A DNA stretch of 64,000 bases from Lactobacillus intestinalis (GTDB lineage: Bacteria; Bacillota; Bacilli; Lactobacillales; Lactobacillaceae). Shown here in pieces: positions 8,746 through 17,206 of this stretch. The stretch is from positions 1,116,001-1,180,000 of the forward strand of contig NZ_CP072983.1 in the NCBI RefSeq assembly GCF_024397795.1, in the 5' to 3' direction. Numbering within the stretch: the first letter of the stretch is position 1; every line of letters starts with the position of its first letter. A program made the translations under genes and the position numbers. A model generated the notes under the pieces. The model ran no database searches. It was not told the origin of the DNA and worked only from the letters and a program-made list of their open reading frames with translations.

Positions 8746-9711
8746 CTATTCTTCACCAGGAGCAGACATAACAATTCTCATTTTACCAGTGAAAGTGAAA
8801 TTCTTCATCTCATTTGGAATAATTAAATTAGTTCCAAGCTTCAAATCCCAACTTTGACCATCAGCTTCAAGCTTACCTGAACCAGATATTACCGAAACAA
8901 GCAAGTAAGGGTGATTCTTCAAACCAGTTTTCCAAGTTCCATCAAGATCAATTTGCCATAAATAGAAGTGCGGTGAAACTGGTGGCTCAACTAAGGTTTT
9001 AATTTCTGCATCTTGATCCTTTTCAGTATGGACATTTAATTTAGGGTCAACATGAGGTACAGTAGTAACATCAATTGACTTTTGAGTATGAAGCTCTCGC
9101 TTTTTACCTGTCTTCTTATCTACACGATCATAATCATAAAGACGGTAAGTAACATCACTAGATTGTTGAGTTTCAATTACCAAGCTGCCTTTAGTTAAAG
9201 CATGAATTGTTCCAGCTGGTACATAGAAAAAATCGCCTTTTTTAATTGGAACTTTTCTTAATAGCTTATCCCATTCACCCTTCTGAATCATATCAGCCAA
9301 TTCTTCGCGAGTTTTTGCATGATGTCCATAGATTAAGTAAGCACCCGGATCAGCTTGTAATACATACCAGCTTTCAGTTTTACCAGAATCATTTTCTACT
9401 TTATGTGCATAATCGTCATCTGGGTGTACTTGTACTGATAAGTTATCATTTGCATCCAAAAACTTAACTAGTAATGGAAACTCCTTAGACTTAGGATTGC
9501 CAAAAAGTTCTGGGTGCTCATGATAGACCTCTCTTAAAGTTTTTCCTTTCAAAGGCCCTTCGGTCACTGTTGAAGCATCATCTTTATAGCCGGAAATAAT
9601 CCAAGCCTCTCCAACTTTTCCTTCAGGAATATTATAATTAAAAATTGTATTTAACTTACGTCCGCCCCAAATTTTTGGTCTAAAATATGGTGTCAAAAAA
9701 ATTGGTTCCAT
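8746..9711 (-). CDS. manA: Mannose-6-phosphate isomerase, class I
   Basis: Converts mannose-6-phosphate to fructose-6-phosphate, a zinc-dependent cytoplasmic step for mannose use and GDP-mannose supply. The zinc ligands are visible: the His of QVHPDD, the Glu of KTESWY and the His of AGTIHAL, all in the cupin fold. The 321-residue length fits Firmicute ManA. GAGGTGA precedes the ATG. It is the first gene of a four-gene unit with a membrane protein and a two-component system. That linkage has no obvious metabolic explanation. Confidence 0.95.
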   Translation of the reverse strand: MEPIFLTPYFRPKIWGGRKLNTIFNYNIPEGKVGEAWIISGYKDDASTVTEGPLKGKTLREVYHEHPELFGNPKSKEFPLLVKFLDANDNLSVQVHPDDDYAHKVENDSGKTESWYVLQADPGAYLIYGHHAKTREELADMIQKGEWDKLLRKVPIKKGDFFYVPAGTIHALTKGSLVIETQQSSDVTYRLYDYDRVDKKTGKKRELHTQKSIDVTTVPHVDPKLNVHTEKDQDAEIKTLVEPPVSPHFYLWQIDLDGTWKTGLKNHPYLLVSVISGSGKLEADGQSWDLKLGTNLIIPNEMKNFTFTGKMRIVMSAPGEE

Positions 9712-9770
9712 TTAAATCACCTCATAGTAAAGTATATACTTTTTAGACAGATAAATGAAACCCTTTTCTT

Positions 9771-9935
9771 TTACTTATTCAAAAATTTAGAAATTCCTGT
9801 AGTTAATCGCTGCATCCCATCTTTAACCATTTCCTCTGGACACGCTAAATTGATGCGTAAGAAGTCATGACCATTTCCACGATATACTGTGCCAGCAGAA
9901 ACAATCAACCCAGTAGTATTTTTAATGAATAAGCT
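9771..9935 (-). pseudogene. Remnant: C-terminal end of a PatB/MalY-type aminotransferase (C-S lyase)
   Basis: Only about the last 50 residues of a PLP-dependent PatB/MalY-type enzyme remain. GTVYRGNGHDFLRINLACP is the conserved C-terminal block carrying the substrate-carboxylate arginine. The PLP lysine and the whole large domain are absent, and there is no plausible start codon with a ribosome site. It lies directly downstream of, and overlaps by a few codons, the truncated DUF3737 gene. This is what a deletion joining two neighbouring genes would leave. The remnant cannot be functional. Confidence 0.75.
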
Positions 9936-10596
9936 TACTATTTTTAATTTCCAAATGATCAATATAGCTCAAGCCTTGATCACTTTCAATAGTGCAATTA
10001 ATAAACTTGATATTAGTTGTGTTCCAAGCTAAATATTCCCCATCAATGGTAGAATCGTAAATTACTACATTGTCACAATTCCAAAACGCATCTTTTGAAA
10101 CAAAAGTAGAATTGTGAACTTCAATATTTTTAGCACCATCCAAAGCATAATTTCCAATGATGCTTACATTATCCAAGTAAATATTTTCACTATCCTTACC
10201 AAAATAATCCCCATTAATTTGAGAATTAGTAACCTTAATATTTTTACAAGTCCACATTGTTTCTTCTGCATCTGAAAAATGCACACTATCTAATTCAATG
10301 TCGCTAGCGCTTCGAAACAGTTTAGGTGCTTGTAAAGCAGAATCTTTGATTGAAATATTTTTGGTATACCAAATTCCACTTCGTGACATTGTTTCAAAAG
10401 TAGTGTTTCTAACTTTAACATTTTTATCGTACCAAAGAGGATATTTCCATTTAAAAATTGATTTAGTTAAAGTAATATTCTTCACTTCTTTTAAAGGCAA
10501 TTCTCCATGACCAAAAGTTACTTCATTAAGATTAACGTTTTCAGCGCCATATAAAATTCTTTCACCTTCAAAGTATTCATTTTCGTAATTTGTCAT
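9922..10596 (-). CDS. DUF3737 parallel beta-helix protein, apparently C-terminally truncated
   Basis: The 224-residue protein consists of repeats of about 20-25 residues such as KNIKVTNSQINGDYF and KNIEVHNSTFVSKDAF, forming a right-handed beta-helix as in pectate-lyase-like folds. It matches what I know of DUF3737, an uncharacterised family of lactic acid bacteria whose members I recall as longer (roughly 280 residues). The C-terminal part appears lost where the frame runs into the aminotransferase remnant. It has an AAAGAGA ribosome site. Function unknown; a stable beta-helix may still fold, so activity cannot be excluded. Confidence 0.65.
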   Translation of the reverse strand: MTNYENEYFEGERILYGAENVNLNEVTFGHGELPLKEVKNITLTKSIFKWKYPLWYDKNVKVRNTTFETMSRSGIWYTKNISIKDSALQAPKLFRSASDIELDSVHFSDAEETMWTCKNIKVTNSQINGDYFGKDSENIYLDNVSIIGNYALDGAKNIEVHNSTFVSKDAFWNCDNVVIYDSTIDGEYLAWNTTNIKFINCTIESDQGLSYIDHLEIKNSKLIH

Positions 10597-10716
10597 ATAA
10601 TATCTCTTTTCTATTTTTTAGTTCTTATATTTTTTATTTTAGTAATGATTTTGAGTATGTCTAATATTTATAACTTGGATTTTGCCATAACATTTACGAA
10701 TGAAAGCGATACATTT

Positions 10717-10749
10717 TTGAAAAATAAAAAACCACTGAAAACAGTGGTT
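10717..10749 (-). terminator. Second intrinsic terminator downstream of ssrA
   Basis: On the minus strand AACCACTG-TTTT-CAGTGGTT is followed by TTTTATTTTT. It sits 70 bases beyond the first ssrA terminator and upstream of DUF3737, so it acts as a backup stop. Confidence 0.7.
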
Positions 10750-10818
10750 CAATCACGCTACCTAACACTTTATTTTTTCCTCAAAAATTAAATTAAATGC
10801 GTTTTATAGCATTTACAA

Positions 10819-10860
10819 AAAATAGGAATGCCGTTAAATCAACGATTCAAGCATTCCTAA
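10819..10860 (-). terminator. Intrinsic terminator of ssrA
   Basis: On the minus strand AGGAATGC pairs with GCATTCCT across a 19-base loop and is followed by ATTTTTT. It begins about 22 bases after the mature tmRNA 3' end. Confidence 0.65.
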
Positions 10861-10881
10861 AACTCAATAAATATATAAAAA

Positions 10882-11245
10882 TGGAGATGAGGGGAATTGA
10901 ACCCCTGTCCAAACGCATCCCGTCACTGACCTCTACAATCATAGTTATATTACTTGAACTTCACTAGCTCAAAACGCCATATAACAGGGCTAAAATGAAC
11001 TAGCTAACCTGTCAAGACTCTTTTTAACTATTCAGGTGAGGTAGTTAAATGTAACTCGCTAAGTTGATACTTAGAGACAGCCACGAGTAAGCCGTCAGTA
11101 AGCAACACAGGCGCTAAATTAAGCAGCTACTGCGTAAGAATTACTGTTTTTTGCAGTTAAATTTAAAAGTGACGTTTTAACGTAGACGTGACCTACGAAT
11201 TGCAGTCAATGCGGATCTACGCCTGTCGAATCCCAAAACATCCCC
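10882..11245 (-). ncRNA. ssrA: Transfer-messenger RNA (tmRNA)
   Basis: Rescues stalled ribosomes by trans-translation. The 5' end GGGGATG pairs with CATCTCC at the 3' end to make the tRNA-like acceptor stem. The 3' half holds the T-arm GGACAGGGGTTCAATTCCCC, and the 5' part contains GGGATTCGACAGGCG, a hallmark of tmRNA. The terminal CCA is not encoded. The tag frame lies at 11119-11154. It is preceded by a good promoter and followed by two tandem terminators. SmpB, the protein partner, is not in the window. Confidence 0.97.
11119..11154 (-). other. tmRNA tag reading frame
   Basis: The frame starts with GCA as resume codon and reads AKNSNSYAVAA then TAA. The hydrophobic AVAA end is the usual proteolysis signal for ClpXP-type proteases. 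The frame is in the expected place in the middle of the RNA. Confidence 0.92.
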
Positions 11246-11258
11246 TTGGAACTCCACT

Positions 11259-11288
11259 ATTATAGCATAATTCTCATTGACTTGCGAA
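11259..11288 (-). promoter_or_regulatory. ssrA promoter
   Basis: A perfect TATAAT at 11259-11264 with TTCGCA 18 bp upstream (11283-11288). Initiation about 7 bases downstream would fall just before the mature tmRNA 5' end. Confidence 0.7.
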
Positions 11289-11299
11289 TCATTAGCTAA

Positions 11300-12484
11300 T
11301 TAATCTAAATGAGCCAATCTCACAACATCACGTTCAATCATTAATTCTTCATTAGTTGGTACAATCATTGCGCGAATCTTTGATTCAGGCTTAGTAATGG
11401 TTTTTTCACCATTAACCTTATTAGCTTCAAGATCTGGAACAATACCCATAAATTCAAATGCTTTCATAACTGCAGCACGAACTCGAGCATCGTGTTCCCC
11501 AATTCCCGCAGTAAATACAATGGCATCAGCACCACCGATTTCAGTGATGTATGCACCGACGTATCGAATAATTCTATTAATAAAAATCTCACGAGCTAAT
11601 TGCGCTCTCTTATCAGGATTATGCTTTAAATCTCGCATATCTGGAGAAACTCCTGAAATTCCTAGCAATCCAGAATCATGGTTTAAAATATCAATCATTT
11701 CATCAATTGAGATATCTTTTTTATGCATTACAAATTGAAGAAGAGAGGGATCAACATCGCCGGATCTAGTTCCCATAGTAATCCCTGCAAGTGGAGTAAA
11801 GCCCATTGAAGTATCGTAAGACTTTCCGTCTTTAACAGCGGTTATTGAAGCACCAGAACCCAAGTGACAAACCACAAGCTTCAAATCCTTTAAATCTTTA
11901 TTTAAAAGCTTTGCAGTTCTATTGGCAACATAACGTACTGAAGTTCCGTGAGCACCATACTTCCGAGCGTGATACTTTTCATACCAGTCATAAGGAGCAG
12001 AATATAAATAATGTACTGGATCTAAGCTTTCATGAAATGCAGTATCAAATACTCCAACTTCAGGAACATTAGGCAAAACCTTCATAAAAGCTTTAATACC
12101 TTCTCCTTCTGCTGGATTATGAAGAGGTGCATATTCCTTTAAATCAAAGATTTTTTGTAAATTATCTTCAGTAATAATAGCGGAATCTTTAAAGTATTCT
12201 CCACCTGCAACAATCCGGTGACCAACACCAGCAATTTCGTTTAAATCCTCAATAACGTTATATTTCTTTAAAGCTTTAAGAAGTAACTTTACAGCTGTTT
12301 CTTGATCAGGAATTTCAACTTCCTCAACATGCTTATCGCCATTAGCCAATTCAATTGAAAAAGTTGAATCATCTAACCCAACTCTATCAGCTAGACCTTC
12401 TGCCAAAACCTCTTCATCAGGTAGCGAAAATAATTTATATTTGAAAGATGAACTACCTGAATTAATTGCTAAAACTTTCTTCAT
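11300..12484 (-). CDS. ackA: Acetate kinase
   Basis: Makes ATP and acetate from acetyl-phosphate and ADP, the step after phosphotransacetylase, which is encoded at 44.2-45.2 kb. The 394-residue length is standard. The first signature VLAINSGSSSFKYKLF, the VGVFDTAFH block and GITMGTRSGDVDP are all present. GGAGG precedes the ATG. It lies downstream of the ytxK-like gene, 42 bases away, in the gene order typical of Firmicutes (comG genes, ytxK, ackA). Confidence 0.98.
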   Translation of the reverse strand: MKKVLAINSGSSSFKYKLFSLPDEEVLAEGLADRVGLDDSTFSIELANGDKHVEEVEIPDQETAVKLLLKALKKYNVIEDLNEIAGVGHRIVAGGEYFKDSAIITEDNLQKIFDLKEYAPLHNPAEGEGIKAFMKVLPNVPEVGVFDTAFHESLDPVHYLYSAPYDWYEKYHARKYGAHGTSVRYVANRTAKLLNKDLKDLKLVVCHLGSGASITAVKDGKSYDTSMGFTPLAGITMGTRSGDVDPSLLQFVMHKKDISIDEMIDILNHDSGLLGISGVSPDMRDLKHNPDKRAQLAREIFINRIIRYVGAYITEIGGADAIVFTAGIGEHDARVRAAVMKAFEFMGIVPDLEANKVNGEKTITKPESKIRAMIVPTNEELMIERDVVRLAHLD

Positions 12485-12526
12485 ATGACAAAGTCCTCCA
12501 CATATTTATTTTTAAGATTTCACAAA

Positions 12527-13537
12527 CTAATGAATAGTTTTAGTATACCACTCGTTTAGCTTAACATTAAAGTTAACTAGGGCTTCTTCACTCTTCAAAG
12601 AGTCCAACTTTGTGAGGAAGACTTCACTGCTAACAGCGCTTCCACCATGATTTTGGAATACCAAAATAGATTTTTGATTAAATTTATTTTGGAACATTGA
12701 ATCTGGTAATTCAATAATAGATTTTAAATAAACCTTTTTTGTCAGCCATGGCATAAAATCAGCACCTACTTTTCCAGAAAGAATAGATTTAGGTACTAAT
12801 AAGAAGCCAAATCCACCAGGCTTTAAATTCTTGATGATTTGCTCAATAAACAACAAATGGGCAAATGAGTGCCCTTTATCAGATTTAGTAGCAAAATCTT
12901 TAACGTTCTCATCAAGTGGATAATATCCAATTGGTAAGTCGCTCACTACTGCATCTGGACTTGGAACCATCCAAGGCAAAATGGCATCTTGGCAATAAAG
13001 TTCAATGTCTAAATCATTCAAATGGGCTGCAACATCAGCCAAATTAAGCATATCTTCGTCATTATCAATTCCATATAACCTATATAAATTTTTAGAATGG
13101 TTTCTATCTTTTAATTGATTAATGACTGAGTATAATAAATTCCCAGTACCAATAGCCGGATCCAAAATATCTAATTCCTTATCTGGCAATAACTTTTGCA
13201 TAATTAAAGCAATAATTGTTGCCAAAATAGGTGGCGTAGGCATTTGATTGACATCTCGACCATCATCATTTACTGCTTTTAAAGCTAAGTATGAAAAAAC
13301 TTGAATTTTAGTCTGACGTGGTAATTCATCATAGTTCAGCTTTTTATACATTTCGCCTAATTTTGCGACAGTTTCTTCATCAGGAGCACCCATCTCAACT
13401 TTGATCTTATTATTTTCAAGATTATCAAAAGTCTCAGTTAAGGCTTCCGCAAATGAAACATTCAATGCTTCTTGCAAGATAGTAACACATTGCAAAAATT
13501 GATTAAAAAGTTGTTCAAATTTTTCGATGTTCTTCAT
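12527..13537 (-). CDS. YtxK-like class I SAM-dependent methyltransferase
   Basis: About 336 residues. The SAM-binding motif ILDPAIGTGNLLYSV is clear (about residues 126-140), and the catalytic-motif position reads SDLPIGYYP in place of the NPPF/Y of true N6-adenine DNA methylases. That is characteristic of the YtxK family, whose substrate is not known. The ATG at 13537 is preferred over a TTG two codons earlier because of AAGAAGGG upstream. It sits between the comG genes and ackA, a conserved neighbourhood. Confidence 0.85.
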   Translation of the reverse strand: MKNIEKFEQLFNQFLQCVTILQEALNVSFAEALTETFDNLENNKIKVEMGAPDEETVAKLGEMYKKLNYDELPRQTKIQVFSYLALKAVNDDGRDVNQMPTPPILATIIALIMQKLLPDKELDILDPAIGTGNLLYSVINQLKDRNHSKNLYRLYGIDNDEDMLNLADVAAHLNDLDIELYCQDAILPWMVPSPDAVVSDLPIGYYPLDENVKDFATKSDKGHSFAHLLFIEQIIKNLKPGGFGFLLVPKSILSGKVGADFMPWLTKKVYLKSIIELPDSMFQNKFNQKSILVFQNHGGSAVSSEVFLTKLDSLKSEEALVNFNVKLNEWYTKTIH

Positions 13538-13600
13538 TTTCAACCCTTCTTCTATTTACCCTAATTATTTTATAGAAAGAAATTGAAGGGTGCAAGAAAT

Positions 13601-13759
13601 TCAATTCGATAGTAAATAATCTATAATCAATATATTATTTTCCATAGTATCATGATAAATTTGTTGATATAAAGCTATGAATAAGAGACATGTTGCAAGC
13701 ACTAATACACTACTTAGAAGTGCGCTTGCTTTCAGTTTTTTTGGCATCTTTTTTATCAT
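13601..13759 (-). CDS. Small membrane protein in the comGG position
   Basis: A 52-residue protein with a basic N-terminus (MIKKMPKKLK) and one membrane helix (about residues 11-31), as in a pilin stem without the GFTLxE cleavage motif. It is the last comG gene and overlaps comGF by 50 bases in another frame. The ATG at 13759 has AGGGG 5 bases upstream. ComGG proteins are usually over 100 residues, so this is either a reduced ComGG or a lineage-specific replacement. Assignment rests on position. Confidence 0.5.
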   Translation of the reverse strand: MIKKMPKKLKASALLSSVLVLATCLLFIALYQQIYHDTMENNILIIDYLLSN

Positions 13760-14276
13760 TCTTTCCCCTAGTTTTAGCTGATTCAACTGGTTTTGGATCT
13801 AACTTAAAATAGAGTTCTGATTTTCTTCCATCTTTTTCCGTAATATTAATCTTGACCTGCTTATCGATAGTTACAAAACTAGCATTCTCAATATTTAAAA
13901 GTAGTGGCATATGTCCTCCGTCGCTAGTTGTAGCTCGAATCATATTTTTATATTTTTCTAAAATGTAATGTTGCTCCACCTTTTTCTTATCTTTTCTTTT
14001 TATCTTAGCAATTACAGCTCGATAAGAATTGGATGAATCAGGTAACGCATAGGCAGTTTCAGTATTCTCATCTTTTAAAAAACGTGTAAATTGAACATAG
14101 GCAAAAGCAACATCATTAGCATGATGGTTAGATTTATTAGCAGTTTTAAGATTTACTAACAAATTTTGCAAAATCCAAATTACTAAAATCGTTATAAAAA
14201 TTGAAAAAATTACTTCCGCAATCGTAAATCCTTTACTTGATTTTATATTCTTGCTTTGTGGTTGTATCATATACAT
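13710..14276 (-). CDS. comGF: Competence pseudopilin ComGF
   Basis: A minor pseudopilin of the DNA-uptake pilus. The 188-residue protein has the type IV prepilin motif GFTIAEVIFSIF near residue 17, where the prepilin peptidase would cut after Gly, and a hydrophobic helix follows. I place the start at 14276, where AAAGG lies 5 bases upstream, so it overlaps comGE by 44 bases. The C-terminal tail is unusually basic (many Lys, Arg). Confidence 0.8.
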   Translation of the reverse strand: MYMIQPQSKNIKSSKGFTIAEVIFSIFITILVIWILQNLLVNLKTANKSNHHANDVAFAYVQFTRFLKDENTETAYALPDSSNSYRAVIAKIKRKDKKKVEQHYILEKYKNMIRATTSDGGHMPLLLNIENASFVTIDKQVKINITEKDGRKSELYFKLDPKPVESAKTRGKNDKKDAKKTESKRTSK

Positions 14277-14496
14277 AATTACCTTTAAGTTTATAAATAT
14301 GACTATGTATCTTAACTGAATCAAGTTTTTGTTCTCGCAGTACATGCCAGGCATATGCTTGGTCTGTTTTCGCTTCCATAGCTGTTTCTATTTTTTGACT
14401 TTGAGCCACTATTAACGCAAAAATAGAAACTCCAATAACTGCAACCATTAAACCAGTCATACTTTCAGCAATTAAGAATCCTCTTATCTTACCCAT
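14233..14496 (-). CDS. comGE: Competence pseudopilin ComGE
   Basis: An 87-residue minor pseudopilin with an N-terminal leader MGKIRG and the prepilin sequence GFLIAESMTGLMVAV (cleavage after G6, Glu at mature position 5). It overlaps the end of comGD by 8 bases and comGF by 44, consistent with tight translational coupling. ComGE assignment is by position and size. Confidence 0.75.
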   Translation of the reverse strand: MGKIRGFLIAESMTGLMVAVIGVSIFALIVAQSQKIETAMEAKTDQAYAWHVLREQKLDSVKIHSHIYKLKGNYVYDTTTKQEYKIK

Positions 14497-14920
14497 CGAT
14501 TGCTCTTCCCCACGTCATTTGAATCTTTATTTTCCGCGATTTATTACCATCAGAAACGGTAATTATTTTAGGCGAAATAGTCCCATTTTTAGAAATTTGT
14601 AAGTTAGTAAGATTATGAATCTTTATCTTCTTATTGATTCTCAAAGTTCGATCATAGTTATTTTTCATAGTACCTTTAAATGTGAGCAAAGACGACTTTT
14701 CAAAATAACTAATGCTCATTGGCGAATTTTGAATTGTACAAATCCTTGCAGCTTGCTCAAATGCTGCTTTAACTTCTCGAGTGGTATTAAGAAGTAGCAA
14801 TTCTGATTGATATTCTTTTAAATTTAGACTGCCAATAAAGATTAGAGCACAGGAAATGATCAAACTGATCATTGTTTCAAGTAGACTAAATGCTCTATTT
14901 TGCCGGACTACTTTTTGCAA
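14489..14920 (-). CDS. comGD: Competence pseudopilin ComGD
   Basis: A 143-residue pseudopilin with the prepilin-like motif AFSLLETMISLII (Ala in place of Gly before the cleaved Phe). It starts with TTG at 14920, inside the last codons of comGC, with GGTGA just upstream, so translation is probably coupled. It belongs to the comG operon of the DNA-uptake machinery. Confidence 0.8.
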   Translation of the reverse strand: MQKVVRQNRAFSLLETMISLIISCALIFIGSLNLKEYQSELLLLNTTREVKAAFEQAARICTIQNSPMSISYFEKSSLLTFKGTMKNNYDRTLRINKKIKIHNLTNLQISKNGTISPKIITVSDGNKSRKIKIQMTWGRAIDG

Positions 14921-15251
14921 TTACTTCACCATCATCATTTACATCATAATTAGCAGATTTTTTAAATTGATCATCAGTTAAGTATTTATCTTTATGTAAA
15001 GTAGTAAAGTCAACTTTTCCATCAAGTTTCTTTTCATCTTTATAAAGATCTACTTGGGTTTGAAGCGTGCTCTTAAAAGCATCAGAAGTTTTAGTATCTG
15101 CATTCTTTTTCTGCTTCATCAAATTTGGTGCAATAATCAGGACTAAAAGTACAATAATCGCTACCACTACTACCATTTCAATCAAAGTAAAACCTTGTTG
15201 AGTTCTAGATTTTTTGAGTAAATTAACTAAATATTTCTTTACTTTATTCAT
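14895..15251 (-). CDS. comGC: Competence major pseudopilin ComGC
   Basis: The main subunit of the competence pilus. From the ATG at 15251 (GGAG upstream) the 118-residue precursor has a basic leader, the prepilin motif QQGFTLIEMVVVVAI (cut after G20, Glu5 of the mature protein) and a soluble C-terminal domain. A longer frame upstream overlaps comGB and has no ribosome site. It lies 8 bases after comGB. Confidence 0.93.
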   Translation of the reverse strand: MNKVKKYLVNLLKKSRTQQGFTLIEMVVVVAIIVLLVLIIAPNLMKQKKNADTKTSDAFKSTLQTQVDLYKDEKKLDGKVDFTTLHKDKYLTDDQFKKSANYDVNDDGEVIAKSSPAK

Positions 15252-15259
15252 TTTTTCTC

Positions 15260-16261
15260 CTATATTCCTTGCATCATTGCATACATTGGCAACAATAATT
15301 TTAGATACATTCCAATTATGCAAATTCCGATTAAAATAAAACAAATTGGCTGAACATTTACTACTAGTTTTTCAATTCTAGCTGTTAGATCATTAAACAA
15401 ACTTCTTCCAAATATTAAAAAGCGATTACTTAAATTACTTCTTTCTGATCCTGTTTGAATCAAAATTAAAAGCGTGTCCGGAATAAAAGGCTCTTCTTTA
15501 ATGATTTCTTTTAAGCTCTTCCCCTGAGCAAGTTTATTACCAACCTTTTCTCCTAAATATTGCTGCAAAGATCCTTTCGTCTGTTTCGCAGCATATTCAC
15601 ACATTTTTTGAAGGGAAAAGCCACTCGCCAAAAGTAACCCAATATCATAAATTAACAGATAATTTACATACTTCTTAATTACTGCACCAATTAGTGGATA
15701 TGCGCTTAGCTTTTTCATAGATTTGTAATCTTGCTTAGCTAATAAATTAAGCATCTTACTAAAGTAATAGATAAATCCTAAAGCAATTAAAATCAAACCC
15801 ACCAGTAAAAAATCACCTGTATGTTCATTGGAATCTGAAAATTGCGTTGTCACGAAAGTTTGCATAAAAGCTAGTAAAAGTACCATCATAATTGCCAAAA
15901 TAAAAGGATATGATAGTTCTGCCTTTAATTTCTTAATCTGTTCATTCTTAAGACGACTAAGTTCAGTTAATTGCTCCAAGCACTCCACTAAGTTTCCCTG
16001 CCCCATCGCTAAATTAATTTGAGTCACCGTTGTCTTAGAAAAGCCCAGTTTTATCAATTCTTTCGGAAAATGGGCACCGCTCTTCATAGCTTGATTAAGG
16101 TCGTCCATCATCTTTTTTCGTTTTGGCCAAATGATTGACATTAGTTCCACACTGCTATTTAAAGAAAATCCATTAGCTAAACTATGCTTTAAATAATCTA
16201 AAAATTCTAACTGCTCCTCCCGATTCAGTTTATCCTTCTTGGTATAACTGATAAGTTTCAT
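15260..16261 (-). CDS. comGB: Competence pilus platform protein ComGB
   Basis: An integral membrane protein of the type II secretion GspF family, the platform on which pseudopilins assemble. About 333 residues with two similar halves: MGQGNLVECLEQLTELS followed by a helix, and a second SerAsn-rich repeat LIQTGSERSNLSNRF. It has three membrane segments. ATG 16261 is preferred because GGGAGGTGA sits 9 bases upstream; it overlaps comGA by 32 bases. Confidence 0.9.
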   Translation of the reverse strand: MKLISYTKKDKLNREEQLEFLDYLKHSLANGFSLNSSVELMSIIWPKRKKMMDDLNQAMKSGAHFPKELIKLGFSKTTVTQINLAMGQGNLVECLEQLTELSRLKNEQIKKLKAELSYPFILAIMMVLLLAFMQTFVTTQFSDSNEHTGDFLLVGLILIALGFIYYFSKMLNLLAKQDYKSMKKLSAYPLIGAVIKKYVNYLLIYDIGLLLASGFSLQKMCEYAAKQTKGSLQQYLGEKVGNKLAQGKSLKEIIKEEPFIPDTLLILIQTGSERSNLSNRFLIFGRSLFNDLTARIEKLVVNVQPICFILIGICIIGMYLKLLLPMYAMMQGI

Positions 16262-17204
16262 CGTTAATTTCACCTCCCTTATATAAATTTTGTAGGTTTT
16301 CTTGCCAGTTAATAAAATTTCCTCTCACACTTTTTTCAATGCTATTTTGAAGAACTTCTCCACTGGCCATATCTAAGAGACAAGCTACACCTTCATTTGT
16401 CGGCAACAACCTTTGATAAGAAACTGCAGTCAGACAATTTGCAAGTTCATCTTTTCTAATTTTGAGTCCTTCCAATCTAGAAATTGTCTGAAGAGTACTT
16501 TTTGCATGGACAGTTGCTAACACCAAATGGCCACTTAAAGCTGCATCAATTGCCACGCGTGCAGTCTCATTGTCCCTAATTTCCCCAATAATTAAAATAT
16601 CAGGTCGATGACGTAAGGCAGCTTTTAAAAGGCTCTCATAGCTAATTCCTGCCTCACTATTAACCTGTGACTGTAAAAAAGATTTTTCATGAATTTCCAC
16701 GGGATCTTCAATTGTCATCACCACTTTTTGTGCCCCCACTTCCTTAGCAAGTTCATACATAGTGGTTGTTTTCCCAGACCCTGTTGGCCCACTCGTAATA
16801 ATAAGGCCACGTCTCTGGGCCAAATTTTTGAGATAAATAAGTTGCTCGGGATAAAAATACCTACTAGTCTCAAGATTATAAATAATTCTAATCACTAATG
16901 ATTCTTGATCCGTAAAATCACCCACACTTGAAAGTCGTAAATAGTAATCTTGATCTTGATACCGATAAGTCATTGCACCTACTTGTGGTCGACGATGTTC
17001 CGAAATATCCATTTGCGCTGCATATTTTAGAAAATTAATTACTTCTAGTGCTTCATCATTTTTGAAACTTTCAATTTCTTTTACTGCATTAGAATGTCTG
17101 AAACAGACCATCATTTGATCCCTTTTAGGTAAAAAGAAAATATCACTTGCTTGAAATTGAATTGCCTCTTCAATCAATTCTTCAACTTTCTGCTTTGTCT
17201 CCAT
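16230..17204 (-). CDS. comGA: Competence pilus assembly ATPase ComGA
   Basis: The cytoplasmic traffic ATPase that powers pseudopilus assembly. It has 324 residues, with Walker A GPTGSGKTTT (139-148), the Asp-box region VMTIEDPVEIHE, Walker B DILIIGEIRDNETA and the His box GHLVLATVHAKS. It is the first gene of the comG operon. The ribosome site AAGGAGG is strong but lies in the 3' arm of a hairpin, which may restrict translation. No sequence closely matching the streptococcal com box was found upstream. Confidence 0.95.
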   Translation of the reverse strand: METKQKVEELIEEAIQFQASDIFFLPKRDQMMVCFRHSNAVKEIESFKNDEALEVINFLKYAAQMDISEHRRPQVGAMTYRYQDQDYYLRLSSVGDFTDQESLVIRIIYNLETSRYFYPEQLIYLKNLAQRRGLIITSGPTGSGKTTTMYELAKEVGAQKVVMTIEDPVEIHEKSFLQSQVNSEAGISYESLLKAALRHRPDILIIGEIRDNETARVAIDAALSGHLVLATVHAKSTLQTISRLEGLKIRKDELANCLTAVSYQRLLPTNEGVACLLDMASGEVLQNSIEKSVRGNFINWQENLQNLYKGGEINDETYQLYQEG

Positions 17205-17206
17205 GA

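Noticed and set aside
10657..10791. Plus-strand frame of 44 codons starting ATG in the DUF3737-ssrA gap
   Set aside because: It has no ribosome site and runs through both the terminator hairpin and AT-rich spacer, so it is chance coding.
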